The notes under the pieces: model-generated | What the model was told of the DNA's origin: nothing | The model's database searches: none | The model's input: the letters and a program-made list of their open reading frames with translations, nothing else | NCBI RefSeq assembly: GCF_001421765.1 | Contig: NZ_LMLA01000011.1 | Span: 1-64,000, forward strand | Length of the DNA stretch: 64,000 nt | Origin: Sphingomonas sp. Leaf32 | Lineage (GTDB): Bacteria > Pseudomonadota > Alphaproteobacteria > Sphingomonadales > Sphingomonadaceae | Reading direction: 5' to 3' | Part shown: positions 32,276 through 41,558 of the stretch, piece after piece | Position numbering within the stretch: position 1 is the stretch's first letter | Layout: each line of letters opens with the position of its first letter | Made by a program: the position numbers and the translations under genes

Positions 32276-33301
32276 TCAGTCCTTCTTCAGATGCCGGCGG
32301 CCGAGCAGCTCGGCGATCTGCACCGCGTTCAGCGCGGCACCCTTGCGCAGATTGTCCGACACGCACCACAAAGCGAGGCCGTTCTCGACGGTCGAATCCT
32401 CGCGAACGCGGCTGACATAGGTCGCGAAGTCGCCGACGCATTCGATCGGGGTCGCGTATCCGCCGTCCTCGCGCTTGTCGACCAGCATGATGCCTGGCGC
32501 CTCGCGCAGGATCTTCTGCGCATCCTCGGCCGACAGTTCGTTCTCCATCTCGATATGGATGGCTTCCGAATGGCCGACGAACACTGGCACGCGGACACAG
32601 GTCGCCGTCACCTTGATCTTGGGATCGAGGATCTTCTTGGTCTCGACCACCATCTTCCACTCTTCCTTGGTCGACCCGTCGTCGAGGAAGCTGTCGATGT
32701 GCGGGATCACGTTGAACGCGATCTGCTTGGTGAACTTCTTCGGTTCCGCCGAATCTCCGACGAAGATGTTGCGGCTCTGCTCGAACAGCTCGTCCATCCC
32801 CGCCTTGCCCGCGCCCGACACCGACTGGTACGTCGCGACGACGACGCGCTTGATCGTGGCGGCGTCGTGGATCGGCTTGAGCGCGACGACCATCTGCGCG
32901 GTCGAGCAGTTCGGGTTGGCGATGATGTTGCGTGCCTTGTACCCGTCGATCGCCTCCGGATTCACTTCCGGCACGATCAGCGGCACGTCGGGGTCCATGC
33001 GGTACAGCGACGAATTGTCGATCACGGTGCACCCGGCGGCGGCGAACTTGGGCGCATAGACCTTGGTCGCCTCGCTGCCGATCGCGAACAGCGCCATGTC
33101 CCATCCGGTGGGGTCGAAATGCTCGATATTCTGAATCTTGTACTGCTTGCCGGTCTCGCCGAAATCGGCCATGTCGCCGGCCGATCGCGACGATGCCAGC
33201 ACCGCCAGATCGTCGATCGGAAACTCGCGCTCCGCCAGGATGTTCAGCATTTCGCGACCGACATTGCCGGTCGCGCCGGCGACGACTACCCGATAACCCA
33301 C
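32276..33301 (-). CDS. asd: Aspartate-semialdehyde dehydrogenase
   Basis: A 341-residue protein. It has NADP-binding VVVAGATGNVGREMLNIL, phosphate-binding LASSRSAG, catalytic Cys in NPNCSTAQMV, and the substrate-binding VPVFVGHSEAIHIE with the catalytic His. It converts aspartyl phosphate to aspartate semialdehyde for lysine, diaminopimelate, threonine and methionine synthesis. Length is normal. The gene stands alone. Confidence 0.96.
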   Translation of the reverse strand: MGYRVVVAGATGNVGREMLNILAEREFPIDDLAVLASSRSAGDMADFGETGKQYKIQNIEHFDPTGWDMALFAIGSEATKVYAPKFAAAGCTVIDNSSLYRMDPDVPLIVPEVNPEAIDGYKARNIIANPNCSTAQMVVALKPIHDAATIKRVVVATYQSVSGAGKAGMDELFEQSRNIFVGDSAEPKKFTKQIAFNVIPHIDSFLDDGSTKEEWKMVVETKKILDPKIKVTATCVRVPVFVGHSEAIHIEMENELSAEDAQKILREAPGIMLVDKREDGGYATPIECVGDFATYVSRVREDSTVENGLALWCVSDNLRKGAALNAVQIAELLGRRHLKKD

Positions 33302-33449
33302 TTGCTTACTCCGCGATCATAACTTGCGCGAACGCATAGTCGCCTTGGAAGAAAAGTCCAGCGGTTCGCTTAGCGCGACAGGACGCGCTACCGCCCTTGC
33401 CCTCAGGCCAAAGCCGCGTGCATGGTCACGGCCGGATCGGAGGCCCAGG

Positions 33450-34271
33450 ATGAATGCACCGCGCAAGGCGTTCTATCTGAGCGATATTCCCGCGGCGATG
33501 CGGCGCGAACAATGGCCGATCGGCGCGGCACTGATGAACCGGTGGTTTGCCGCGCGTGGCTGGGCCATGCCGACGGCCGTCAAGCGTGGACGACAACCCG
33601 CGCCGCCGCGCGCCGTCGATACGACCAGCGTCACGATGCACTGGGCGATGACGGTGCCACGCTTCGCCGCCGCACAGCGCAGGCTGCTGGCGACTTGGTC
33701 GCACGGCGAACGGCTCGGTCCCAGTTCGGGCGAAGTCGTCGCACAGGTCCGGCGGTGGATGAGCATCTACCGCGTGGCTGGCGATCGCGCGTTTCGCTTC
33801 GGCGATCTGACACGGCGCGTGCCGGTCATCGACATCGACTGCGCGATCAATCGCGAGGTGGTCGACAGCGCATGGTATGGCGCGGTCGATGACTTTTATG
33901 CTGCGTTCGGCAGCGCACTGGTGCGGCTGGCGGTCAGCGGCATGGTCGAACCCGTCACTGGCGGCTGGCGGGTGACGATCGATCAGGTCGGGACCTATCT
34001 GCGCGACTCCTACGATTTCAACGGCGACCAGCCGCTCGGCAGCTGGGGGCCGGACGGCCTGTCCCGTGTAGCGATACTGGCCCCCGCGATTGAGGTGGAT
34101 GTCCGCAAGCAACCCGCCCTCCTTCGACAAGGGTTCGCCTATTTTTCGGTCGGCAACGAATCCTTCCGGCGGTATCGCGGTGTTACGGGCATGGGCGGGG
34201 ACTTCATGATCTATTCGGACATCCGGGTGCAGCGCCTCAACCAGCCGGTCGTCGTCATGGTGCCGCGGTGA
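33450..34271 (+). CDS. DUF6402 family protein
   Basis: A 273-residue protein from ATG 33450, with GGAGG upstream. The N-terminal segment FYLSDIPAAMRREQWPIGAA followed by MNRWF, the middle TTSVTMHWAMTVPRFAAA, and the C-terminal GTYLRDSYDFNGDQPLGSW match my recollection of the DUF6402 pattern. Such proteins are often found beside secretion-system or effector genes, but their activity is unknown. Its stop overlaps the GTG of a small membrane-anchored protein, so the two form a pair. There is no signal peptide. Confidence 0.7.
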   Translation: MNAPRKAFYLSDIPAAMRREQWPIGAALMNRWFAARGWAMPTAVKRGRQPAPPRAVDTTSVTMHWAMTVPRFAAAQRRLLATWSHGERLGPSSGEVVAQVRRWMSIYRVAGDRAFRFGDLTRRVPVIDIDCAINREVVDSAWYGAVDDFYAAFGSALVRLAVSGMVEPVTGGWRVTIDQVGTYLRDSYDFNGDQPLGSWGPDGLSRVAILAPAIEVDVRKQPALLRQGFAYFSVGNESFRRYRGVTGMGGDFMIYSDIRVQRLNQPVVVMVPR

Positions 34272-34630
34272 GCCGGCGGTCGTGGAGCGGGCTGGCAGTC
34301 GCGATCGCGTTCGTCGCGGGCACGGGGCTGGGCGCCACGGCGGGGCTATACTGGTCGACGCCGGGTGCCCTGATCGACATCGAAACCTCGCCCGACCGAC
34401 GGGAGCGGGTCGAACTCTATCGTCCCGATCGATGGCAGCAGCTGACCGGCCACAACTCCGCCGACTATGCGGTCGCGCGGCTGTCATCGGCTGCCGACGG
34501 CACTGTGCTGACCACCAGTCCTCCCTTCTATCTCGACGGGTCGGGCACGACGCGCTGGTCACGCGCGGCGGTCGAGATCGGCGTCGCCGCCCGGTACGAT
34601 CGGGCGGCGGGCAAATGGTCGGTGCGATAG
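34268..34630 (+). CDS. Membrane-anchored partner of the DUF6402 protein
   Basis: A 120-residue protein from GTG 34268 (GTGA overlap). One N-terminal hydrophobic helix (about 7-28) anchors or exports it. The rest is a beta-rich domain with RVELYRPDRWQQL and TVLTTSPPFYLDGSG. I do not recognise the family. The coupling and layout would fit an immunity or accessory protein for the DUF6402 partner, but this is inference. A strong terminator hairpin follows. Confidence 0.6.
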   Translation: MSRRSWSGLAVAIAFVAGTGLGATAGLYWSTPGALIDIETSPDRRERVELYRPDRWQQLTGHNSADYAVARLSSAADGTVLTTSPPFYLDGSGTTRWSRAAVEIGVAARYDRAAGKWSVR

Positions 34631-34640
34631 GCCGACCTTT

Positions 34641-34670
34641 CCGCCGCCCGGTACATTGACCGGGCGGCGG
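34641..34670. terminator. Strong hairpin between convergent genes
   Basis: CCGCCGCCCGGT (34641-34652) and ACCGGGCGGCGG (34659-34670) are perfect 12-bp arms around loop ACATTG. The hairpin sits between the DUF6402 pair and the convergent peptidase gene. No T-run follows on the plus strand; a short run of T precedes it, which reads as an A-run downstream on the minus strand. Confidence 0.7.
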
Positions 34671-34676
34671 GACGCG

Positions 34677-36926
34677 TCACTGCTTGTCCTTCACCTGCCG
34701 GTCGAGGAAGTTCAGGATCGTCTTCCACAGATGTTCGCTGACACCGGGTCCGCCGACACGGTGGGTCTGCCCCGGATAGAGCATCAGTTCGAACGGCGTC
34801 GCCGATTTCTGCATTGCCGCCATCATCGCGGTCGAATGTTCCAGCACCACGTTATCGTCGGCCATGCCGTGGATCAGCAGCAGCGGATCGGTGATCTTCG
34901 CCGCGTCCGCCACCGTCGCCGATGCGCCATAGGCTTCGGGCACCGTGCGCGGATCGCCCATGTACCGCTCGGTATAATGGGTGTCGTACAATTCCCAGCG
35001 CGACACCGGCGCACCGGCCACCCCGGCGGCGAACACCCCCGGCGCCTTTTCGAGCATCTTCAGCGTCATATAGCCGCCATAGGACCAGCCATAGGTCGCG
35101 ATCTTGTCCGGCGCGACGAACGGCAGCGTCTTCAGGTAATTCGCGCCGGCGATCTGGTCGTCGACCTCCACCGTGCCCATCGCGCGATAGATCTGGTTCT
35201 CGAACGCCTTGCCGCGTTCGGGCGAACCGCGATTGTCGATCTCGAACCAGATCCAGCCCTGATCGACCAGATATTGCCGGAGCGCCCCGCCCCAGGCCCG
35301 GCGCACGACCTGGCTGCCCGGCCCGCCATAGTGCGAGAAGAACACCGGGTAGCGCTTCCCCGGCTCCAGCGCGGGCGTAATCATGTTCCAGTGCAGCACT
35401 GACCCATCGGCCGCCTTGATCTCGCCGAACTGGGTCGGGCGATGGCTGGCGACATAGGGCGCGTACGGATGGTCGCCGTTCAGCGCATTCTCGTTGATCC
35501 ACGCGATCCGCCTGGCGCTGGTATCCGCCAGATAGGTCTGCGCCGGCTGGTCGGGATTGGAGCGGGTAACGATCAGCCGCGACGCCTTTGCATCCATCGA
35601 TGCACCGTACGACCAGCCCGCCTCGGTCATCCGCGTGACGCTGCCGGGCTTGTTCAGGTCGACGCGGTATAGCTGCCGCTCCAGCGCATCGTCCTTGTTG
35701 GCCAGGAAATAGACGCGGCCCTTCGCCTCGTCGACGCCCGCCAGGTCGGCGACCATCCACTTGCCGCTGGTCAGCTGCGTCCACTTGCCCGCCTGCCAGC
35801 GATACAGATGACCATAGCCGTCGCGCTCCGACCACCAGATCAGGCTGCCGTCCTTCATCAGATGATAGGCGTCGGACAGGTTTATCCAGCTCTTGGGGCC
35901 AGACTCCTCGGTAAACAGCAATGTCGATCGCCCGGTCGCCGGATCGACCCGCAGCATGTCGAGCTTCGTCTGCGCCCGGTCCTGCCGCTGGACCAGCAGC
36001 GCCTTGCCATCGGGGGTCCAGTCGACCCGCGCCAGATAGATGTCGGGATCGGGACCCAGGTCGACCTTCACCTTGCCCGACCCGTCCGGCTTCATCACGT
36101 ACAGCTCGACCAGTACGTTCGGCGTACCGGCCTTCGGATAGCGCTGCTGATAGACGCTCGTCCCCTCGGCCCCGATCGCCGACCTTGTGACGATGCCGAC
36201 CGGCGCCTCGTCGAACCGCTCGACCGCGACCAGCCGGTCGTTCGGCGACCACCAGTAACCGGTGCGGCGGCTCATCTCTTCCTGCGCGACGAACTCCGCC
36301 TCGCCGAAATGGACCGTGTCCTTGCCCTCGGTGGTGAGCGCGGTTTCCTTGCCCGACTTCAGGTCGAGCGCGACGAGATTCTGGTCGCGCACGAAGCTGA
36401 CATACTTGCCCTCGGGGCTGACCACCGGGTTCAGCTCGCCGCTCTCGCTGTTGGTCAGCCGGCGGACCTCGCCCTCGATCGAGGCGAGGTACAGGTCGCC
36501 GTCCAGCGGCACCAGGATCGACTTGCCATCGGGCGCCCAGTCATAGGCCAGGATACCGCGCTTGCCGGTCAGCGAACGGTCGCGCTCGCGCTGCATCTTC
36601 TCGGCTTCGGACAGCGCGGCGCCGGTGCCGACCTTCTTGGAATCGACCAGCATTCGCCATTCGCGCGTGGTCGTATCCATCGCCCACAGGTCGAACCGCT
36701 CGCGCTCGTCGGCGCGGTTGCGCAGCAGCGTGACGTATTTGCCATCGGGCGAGAGCTTCAGGCTCTGCGGCTGGCTGCCGTTCAGGTCGGGACTGGCGAA
36801 CACCCGCTCCAGCGTGAGGTCGCCCGGCTTCACCGGATTACCGGCTGCCGCCGGCTGGGCCGGTTCACTCGCCATGCCGGCCGTTCCCATCGCCAGCAAC
36901 GCCGCTCCCATCAACCATTTTACCAT
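34677..36926 (-). CDS. Dipeptidyl peptidase IV-like S9 family peptidase
   Basis: A 749-residue exported enzyme with a signal peptide at residues 1-20 (ALLAMGTAGMASEP). Residues about 50-480 form the beta-propeller with repeated LSPDGKYV-like motifs. The alpha/beta-hydrolase catalytic domain (500-749) has GWSYGGYMT (nucleophile Ser), HGMADDNVV (Asp) and PGQTHRV (His). A DPP-IV-type Glu motif is visible in EEMSRRTGYWWSPND. It removes X-Pro dipeptides from peptides in the periplasm. It is monocistronic. Confidence 0.92.
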   Translation of the reverse strand: MVKWLMGAALLAMGTAGMASEPAQPAAAGNPVKPGDLTLERVFASPDLNGSQPQSLKLSPDGKYVTLLRNRADERERFDLWAMDTTTREWRMLVDSKKVGTGAALSEAEKMQRERDRSLTGKRGILAYDWAPDGKSILVPLDGDLYLASIEGEVRRLTNSESGELNPVVSPEGKYVSFVRDQNLVALDLKSGKETALTTEGKDTVHFGEAEFVAQEEMSRRTGYWWSPNDRLVAVERFDEAPVGIVTRSAIGAEGTSVYQQRYPKAGTPNVLVELYVMKPDGSGKVKVDLGPDPDIYLARVDWTPDGKALLVQRQDRAQTKLDMLRVDPATGRSTLLFTEESGPKSWINLSDAYHLMKDGSLIWWSERDGYGHLYRWQAGKWTQLTSGKWMVADLAGVDEAKGRVYFLANKDDALERQLYRVDLNKPGSVTRMTEAGWSYGASMDAKASRLIVTRSNPDQPAQTYLADTSARRIAWINENALNGDHPYAPYVASHRPTQFGEIKAADGSVLHWNMITPALEPGKRYPVFFSHYGGPGSQVVRRAWGGALRQYLVDQGWIWFEIDNRGSPERGKAFENQIYRAMGTVEVDDQIAGANYLKTLPFVAPDKIATYGWSYGGYMTLKMLEKAPGVFAAGVAGAPVSRWELYDTHYTERYMGDPRTVPEAYGASATVADAAKITDPLLLIHGMADDNVVLEHSTAMMAAMQKSATPFELMLYPGQTHRVGGPGVSEHLWKTILNFLDRQVKDKQ

Positions 36927-37048
36927 AGTGCCCCGTATCCCAGTCCGGCGGTTCCGCGCCGGTCGTATCAGTTGTTATCGCGTGGGGAACGGCGGACGTA
37001 AATGGTTGAATCGGACGTAGCTCGTCCCTTGTACAACGCCCCGAAAAC

Positions 37049-37130
37049 GTCGCCCCAGCGAAGGCTGGGGCCTCAAGCGGCTCCTGTCCCGCGTAGCAAC
37101 CGGGAAATCCCAGCCTTCGCCGGGATGACG
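37049..37130. repeat. REP-type palindromic repeat
   Basis: A GTCGCCCCAGCGAAGGCTGGGG-type hairpin is paired with an inverted AATCCCAGCCTTCGCCGGGATGACG arm around an AGCGGCTCCTG-containing middle. A similar copy lies at 54130-54211. It is in the 226-base gap between the peptidase start and the SH3-protein end, which otherwise holds nothing visible. Confidence 0.75.
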
Positions 37131-37152
37131 TATGGTTCAGTTGTGCGTCGCC

Positions 37153-37635
37153 CTACATCGTCTCGCCCGGATCGACGCCCCACAGCCGCGACTGTTCGAC
37201 ATAACCCCCGCGCCCCTTCACGTCGAAGAAGCACCACGCCCCGTTGCAGCGCGACAGCCGCCCGACCACGCCCGGCGCCGCGCGCCACACCACCGCCGCG
37301 CCCGATTGCGGCGATGCGCGCAGCTCCAGCACCTCGCGCCCGACGAAACCGGTGCGCCGGTCGCTCAGCAGCCCGACTTGCAACCATCCGCGCGTGCCGT
37401 CGGGGTCCTCGACCCGGCGCCAGTCCTGATAGATGTCGAGCACCTTGATCGGCATGTCGGCGCGGCGATAGACCCATTGCGTGGGATAATTCTTGCCCGG
37501 CCCGCTGCGCATCCGCGCCTCTCCGGCGGCGATCGACGCATAATAGGGCGTCTTGCGGCGCTGCGCATCGGCCGCTCCGCCCGCAATCATCGTCAGCACC
37601 GCCGCCACCGCGATCGATCGCCCGCCCAAGCGCAT
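37153..37635 (-). CDS. Exported SH3-domain protein
   Basis: A 160-residue protein from ATG 37635. The signal peptide covers residues 1-24 (ends GGAADAQ). Two bacterial SH3-like repeats follow: EARMRSGPGKNYPTQWVYRR, then WRRVEDPDGTRGWLQVGLL, and later LELRASPQSGAAVVWRAAPG with CNGAWCFFDVKGRGGYVEQ. Two Cys may form a disulfide. These proteins are thought to bind cell wall or periplasmic partners; the exact role is unknown. It is divergent from the dehydrogenase gene. Confidence 0.85.
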   Translation of the reverse strand: MRLGGRSIAVAAVLTMIAGGAADAQRRKTPYYASIAAGEARMRSGPGKNYPTQWVYRRADMPIKVLDIYQDWRRVEDPDGTRGWLQVGLLSDRRTGFVGREVLELRASPQSGAAVVWRAAPGVVGRLSRCNGAWCFFDVKGRGGYVEQSRLWGVDPGETM

Positions 37636-37733
37636 GATATTGTCCCCAGATGTCTGTCCCTTGCCTGTATCGGCAAGCACCACTCCGCCGCAAGCCGTTG
37701 ACGCCGTGCGCACCAGTCGCCAATCCATCGATC

Positions 37734-38735
37734 ATGGCCGCAGCATCCCCCCCGCCCCGCACGCCCCGAGTCCGGGTGACCCGGCGGCTGCCGGCGGCGA
37801 CCGAGGGGCGGATGGCGACGCTGTTCGACACGGTGTTCAGCCCCGACGACCACGCCTTTTCCCGCGACGAACTCGCCGCCGCGATGGCGGATTGCGACGT
37901 GCTGGTCCCCGCCGTTACCGACGTGATCGACGCCGACCTGATCGCCGCCGCCCCCGATCGCCTCCGCCTGATCGCCAATTACGGTGCGGGCGTGAACCAT
38001 ATCGACCTGAAGGCGGCACACGCCCGCCGCATCTTGGTCACCAACACGCCCGGCGTCCTGACCGAAGACACCGCCGACATGGTGATGGCCCTGATCCTCG
38101 CCGTGCCGCGCCGGCTGGCCGAGGGGGAGAAGCTGGTCCGGTCGGGCGAATGGAAGGGGTGGAGCCCCAGCGGGATGCTCGGCCACCGCATCGGCGGCAA
38201 GGCGCTGGGGATCATCGGCATGGGCCGCATCGGACAGGCTGTCGCCCGCCGCGCCCGCGCCTTCGGCCTGTCGATCCACTATCACAACCGTCACCGCCTG
38301 CCCGACACGGTCGAGGCGGAACTGGGCGCGACATGGCATGACGATCTCGACGCGATGCTGGGCGTCATCGACCTGCTGACGATCCACACCCCGCGCAACG
38401 CCGACAGCGAAAACCTGCTCGACGCGCGCCGCATCGCCCGGCTGCGCCGCCACGTCTATCTCATCAACGCCTCGCGCGGCGGGATCGTCGACGAAGAGGC
38501 GCTGGTCGACGCGCTGGAGCGCGGTCGCCTCGCCGGCGCCGGTCTCGACGTCTGGGCGCACGAACCGGTCATCGACCCGCGCCTGCTGGCGCTGCCCAAT
38601 GTCGTGATGACCCCGCATATGGGATCGGCCACGCTGGAGGGCCGCGTCGCGATGGGGGAAAAGGTCATCACCAACATCCGCGTCTGGTCCGACGGGCACC
38701 GGCCGCCGGATCAGGTGCTGGACGGGTTGCGGTAG
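37734..38735 (+). CDS. D-2-hydroxyacid dehydrogenase (glyoxylate/hydroxypyruvate reductase type)
   Basis: A 333-residue protein from ATG 37734. The substrate-binding region holds LIANYGAGVNHIDL, the NAD-binding fold has ALGIIGMGRIGQAVARRARAF, and the catalytic residues lie in NASRGGIVDEEAL (Arg region), AGLDVWAHEP (Glu) and MTPHMGSAT (His). This is the GyaR/GhrB group, which reduces glyoxylate or hydroxypyruvate. An upstream in-frame start at 37650 would overlap the SH3 gene promoter region. It precedes the HIT gene by 19 bases. Confidence 0.9.
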   Translation: MAAASPPPRTPRVRVTRRLPAATEGRMATLFDTVFSPDDHAFSRDELAAAMADCDVLVPAVTDVIDADLIAAAPDRLRLIANYGAGVNHIDLKAAHARRILVTNTPGVLTEDTADMVMALILAVPRRLAEGEKLVRSGEWKGWSPSGMLGHRIGGKALGIIGMGRIGQAVARRARAFGLSIHYHNRHRLPDTVEAELGATWHDDLDAMLGVIDLLTIHTPRNADSENLLDARRIARLRRHVYLINASRGGIVDEEALVDALERGRLAGAGLDVWAHEPVIDPRLLALPNVVMTPHMGSATLEGRVAMGEKVITNIRVWSDGHRPPDQVLDGLR

Positions 38736-38754
38736 GAAAGCCGGGGGAAGCGGA

Positions 38755-39279
38755 ATGCGGTGGACGCGGATCGTTGTCGGCCTGATGCCGGTCGCGGCGC
38801 TGTCCGGCGCCGCGATGGCAACAGCCGGAGGACAACAGCCCGAGGCGGACAAGCCGATCGTCTGCCCGCTGTCCGCGCCCTACCGCACCGACAATGTCTT
38901 CGCCCGCATCCTGCTGCACGAACTTCCGGCCTCGATCATCGCCGAAGACGCCCGCGTGATGGCGATCGTGCCGACGGACTGGAAGCGCCCCGGCCACGCG
39001 CTGGTCATCCCGAAGGCACCGGTGCGCAACCTGTACGATCTGAACGACCGCGACACGCTCGCTGTCATGCGGATGGCGAAGCGCGTCGCGACCGCGCAGC
39101 AGCGCGCGTTCGGGAGCACCGGCTTTGCCCTGCAGCAGAACAACGCCGTCAGCCAGCATGTCTGCCACTTCCACCTGCACGTCATCCCGAATACCCCGCC
39201 GGCACCCCGGACCAACCCGACGCGTGCCGAAATGGACGACATCGCCAGGCGACTAAAGGCTGCCCTTCCGCCCGGCTGA
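38755..39279 (+). CDS. HIT-family protein with signal peptide
   Basis: A 174-residue protein. Residues 1-25 look like a signal peptide (VVGLMPVAALSGAAMATAGG), unusual for the normally cytoplasmic histidine-triad hydrolases. The HIT domain shows RILLHELPASIIAEDARVMA, PGHALVIPKAPV and the triad HVCHFHLHVIP. HIT proteins hydrolyse AMP-linked substrates. The export prediction and the short gap after the dehydrogenase gene are visible; the substrate is not. Confidence 0.85.
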   Translation: MRWTRIVVGLMPVAALSGAAMATAGGQQPEADKPIVCPLSAPYRTDNVFARILLHELPASIIAEDARVMAIVPTDWKRPGHALVIPKAPVRNLYDLNDRDTLAVMRMAKRVATAQQRAFGSTGFALQQNNAVSQHVCHFHLHVIPNTPPAPRTNPTRAEMDDIARRLKAALPPG

Positions 39280-39362
39280 CCGGTCGCTGGACGCGCCGCC
39301 GGGCAGCGAGCCGTAACATAGTGTTGTTAGCAGGCAGCACCGCCCGCTTCGTGAGGATGCCG

Positions 39363-40187
39363 ATGCATTTCGATCTGATCCAGTCGCTCAGCCTGTGCGG
39401 CGACCCGCTGATCCCGAACGACGACCGCGCCGGCAGTACCGCCGGCCGGGCATGGGTGATCGACGGGGCGACCGACCTTGGCTCGCCCGGCCTGCTGGGG
39501 GAACAGGGCGGCGCGGCATGGCTGGCGATGACCGCCGATGCCGCCTTCGCGACCGCCGACGCCCCGACGCTGGCGGAGGCGTGCACCCAGGTCTGCGAGC
39601 GGGTTGAAACCCGCTACGCCGCCGAAGCACGGCGGATGCCGGCGGGGCCATGGGAACTGCCCCGCGCCTCCTTCGCCGCGATCCAGATCGCCGGACACCG
39701 GATCGACCTCGCTTGGGCCAGCGACTGTTCGGTCCTGCACGCCACCGCCGACGGCACGGCATGGCGCACCCCCGCGCCCAGCCGCGCCCGCGAAAGCGCG
39801 CAGGCGGCGGCGCTCGGCCCCGGCATCGGTGCGGTAAAGCTCGGCACCGAAGCGGTGTTGCAGGACCGGCGGCAGTCCCGCTCGCGTCCCGGCCAGCGCG
39901 TGCTGAGCATCGACGCCGCGGCGACGCTGGCGATCCTCGGCCACGCCCGCTTCGACATCGCGGTCGGCGACGAACTGCTGCTGATGAGCGACGGCATGGT
40001 CGCGCTGGTCGATGCCTATGGGCGTCACGATGCCGACAGCCTGTTCGCCGCCGTCCGCGCCCACGGACTGGCCGCGCTCGGCACGGAACTCCGCGACATC
40101 GAACGGGACGACGCCGCCTGCCTGCGCTTCCCCCGCTTCAAGGTCAGCGACGACGCGACCGCGCTCTGGTTGCGTATCGGCGGCTGA
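39363..40187 (+). CDS. PP2C-like phosphatase domain protein
   Basis: A 274-residue protein from ATG 39363 (a second ATG lies at 39357). It resembles divergent bacterial PP2C-type proteins: NDDRAGSTAGRAWVIDGATD carries the metal-binding Asp pair (DR, DG), then IDLAWASDCSVLHATADG, then VGDELLLMSDGMVALVDAYG, and finally ERDDAACLRFPR. Such proteins dephosphorylate Ser/Thr residues with Mn or Mg. The residues for metal binding are present in order. No kinase partner is nearby. Confidence 0.78.
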   Translation: MHFDLIQSLSLCGDPLIPNDDRAGSTAGRAWVIDGATDLGSPGLLGEQGGAAWLAMTADAAFATADAPTLAEACTQVCERVETRYAAEARRMPAGPWELPRASFAAIQIAGHRIDLAWASDCSVLHATADGTAWRTPAPSRARESAQAAALGPGIGAVKLGTEAVLQDRRQSRSRPGQRVLSIDAAATLAILGHARFDIAVGDELLLMSDGMVALVDAYGRHDADSLFAAVRAHGLAALGTELRDIERDDAACLRFPRFKVSDDATALWLRIGG

Positions 40188-40201
40188 CGCGGAAACGGCA
40201 C

Positions 40202-40394
40202 GTCACCCCGGACTTGATCGAGACCTCTGCAAAAGTCTCGAACAGAACCAGCGCCTCGCCGTACCCCGGCGAAGGCCGGGGTCCAGTTGGAAAGGCTTTT
40301 CCGTATCTTACCGACGCCCCCCAACTGGGCCCCGGCCTTCGCCGGGGTACGGATTGGAGGCTTTCGCACAGGTCTCGACTTGATCCGGTGTCCC
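40202..40394. repeat. Long nested inverted repeat
   Basis: Nested palindromic arms: CTTGATCGAGACCTCTGC / GGTCTCGACTTGATCCGG outside, GTACCCCGGCGAAGGCCGGGG / CCCCGGCCTTCGCCGGGGTAC inside, and CCAGTTGG / CCAACTGG at the centre. It occupies half of the 359-base gap 40188-40545. The rest of that gap (40395-40545) shows nothing recognisable. Confidence 0.8.
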
Positions 40395-40545
40395 GCTTCT
40401 TCTTCGTCACACGCGGCTTTCCTACAACGACGCGCTTCGGCATCATGCGCCAGGCCGCACCTCGGCCACGCTCTTTGACAGTGCTATTCCACGCGAAACG
40501 CAAATAGCGCACGAGTGTGAACTTAGTGAACTTTGGCCGAAAAGC

Positions 40546-41226
40546 TCAGCCTTTTACGCCACTTAGCCATTCACCAATCATCGCCTGTCCCGCACGCACC
40601 GCCGCCGGTCCCAGCGTGCGATATTCTTCGGTCAGGGTGCCGCGATGCTTCGGGCAGTCGAGATAATCGAGCCACGCCTCGAACCGGGCATCCTCGCCCA
40701 TCTCCGCATGGAATTGCAGCGCCAGCAGGTTGCGTCCCCGCCGAAACCCCTGCCGATAGCGCGGCGTCGTCGCCAGCAGCTCGGTCCCCTCGGGCAAGTC
40801 GAACGTGTCGCCATGCCAGTGCAGCACCGGCACCCCCGCGACATGGGCCAGCGGCGACTCCACCTCCGGCGTCAGGTCGATCGGCGCGAAGCCGATCTCG
40901 CAGCAGGTGCCCTTGTAGACCGGCGATCCCAGCGCCGCCGCTACCATCTGCGCGCCCAGACAGATGCCCAGCGTCGGCCGATCCGCTGCCAACCGGCGCG
41001 ACAGCGCGGCGATCTCCCCCGGAATCCAGGGATTTTCGGCCACGTCGTACACGCCCATCGGCCCGCCCATGACGATCAACAGGTCGGGCCGGGTAAGGTC
41101 GGCGGTGGCAAAGGCCGGGTCGGTCACATCAATCCGGTCGATGGCATATCCCGCCGCCTCGACCGGCGCACGATACCCGGCGCAGCCTTCATACGGAACA
41201 TGGCGGACGATCAACGCGGACTTCAT
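40546..41226 (-). CDS. Class I glutamine amidotransferase domain protein
   Basis: A 226-residue protein from ATG 41226. The catalytic Cys is in LGICLGAQMVA and the His-x-Glu is in LALQFHAEMGE, with GGPMGVYD as the oxyanion region. Stand-alone enzymes of this type include GMP-synthase-like and gamma-glutamyl-peptide hydrolases; no partner synthetase is adjacent. It is divergent from the small lipoprotein gene. Confidence 0.88.
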   Translation of the reverse strand: MKSALIVRHVPYEGCAGYRAPVEAAGYAIDRIDVTDPAFATADLTRPDLLIVMGGPMGVYDVAENPWIPGEIAALSRRLAADRPTLGICLGAQMVAAALGSPVYKGTCCEIGFAPIDLTPEVESPLAHVAGVPVLHWHGDTFDLPEGTELLATTPRYRQGFRRGRNLLALQFHAEMGEDARFEAWLDYLDCPKHRGTLTEEYRTLGPAAVRAGQAMIGEWLSGVKG

Positions 41227-41353
41227 GGGCACAGTCTATCGTGCGCAAACTGAATGGCACCTGCAATGTTTCTTTGTGTTGCCGTGGCGACGCTTTGGAA
41301 CCCATGGCCGGCAAAAAACATTGCCCCGCCGTAGCGTAAACAGGAGTAACCCC

Positions 41354-41548
41354 ATGAAGAAGCTCGCAACTATCGTCCTCGCCCTCGCCGCCGGCAGCTC
41401 GCTGGCCGCCTGCTCGACCCTTCGCGGCGGCGCGATCGGCGCGGCGGGCGGCGCAGGCGTCGCAGCGGCGACCGGCGGCAGCGTCGAAAAGGGTGCGGCA
41501 GTCGGCGGCGTCGGCGGCGCAGTGGTCGGCACCGTCGCCGGCGACTGA
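41354..41548 (+). CDS. Small glycine-zipper lipoprotein
   Basis: A 64-residue protein with AGGAG before the ATG. The signal peptide ends in lipobox SLAAC (Cys19). The mature part is Gly/Ala-rich with a glycine-zipper pattern (GGAIGAAGGAGVAAATGG and GGVGGAVVG). Such small lipoproteins insert in or stabilise the envelope and are often stress-induced. A terminator hairpin lies directly after it. Confidence 0.8.
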   Translation: MKKLATIVLALAAGSSLAACSTLRGGAIGAAGGAGVAAATGGSVEKGAAVGGVGGAVVGTVAGD

Positions 41549-41558
41549 GCGCGACAGG

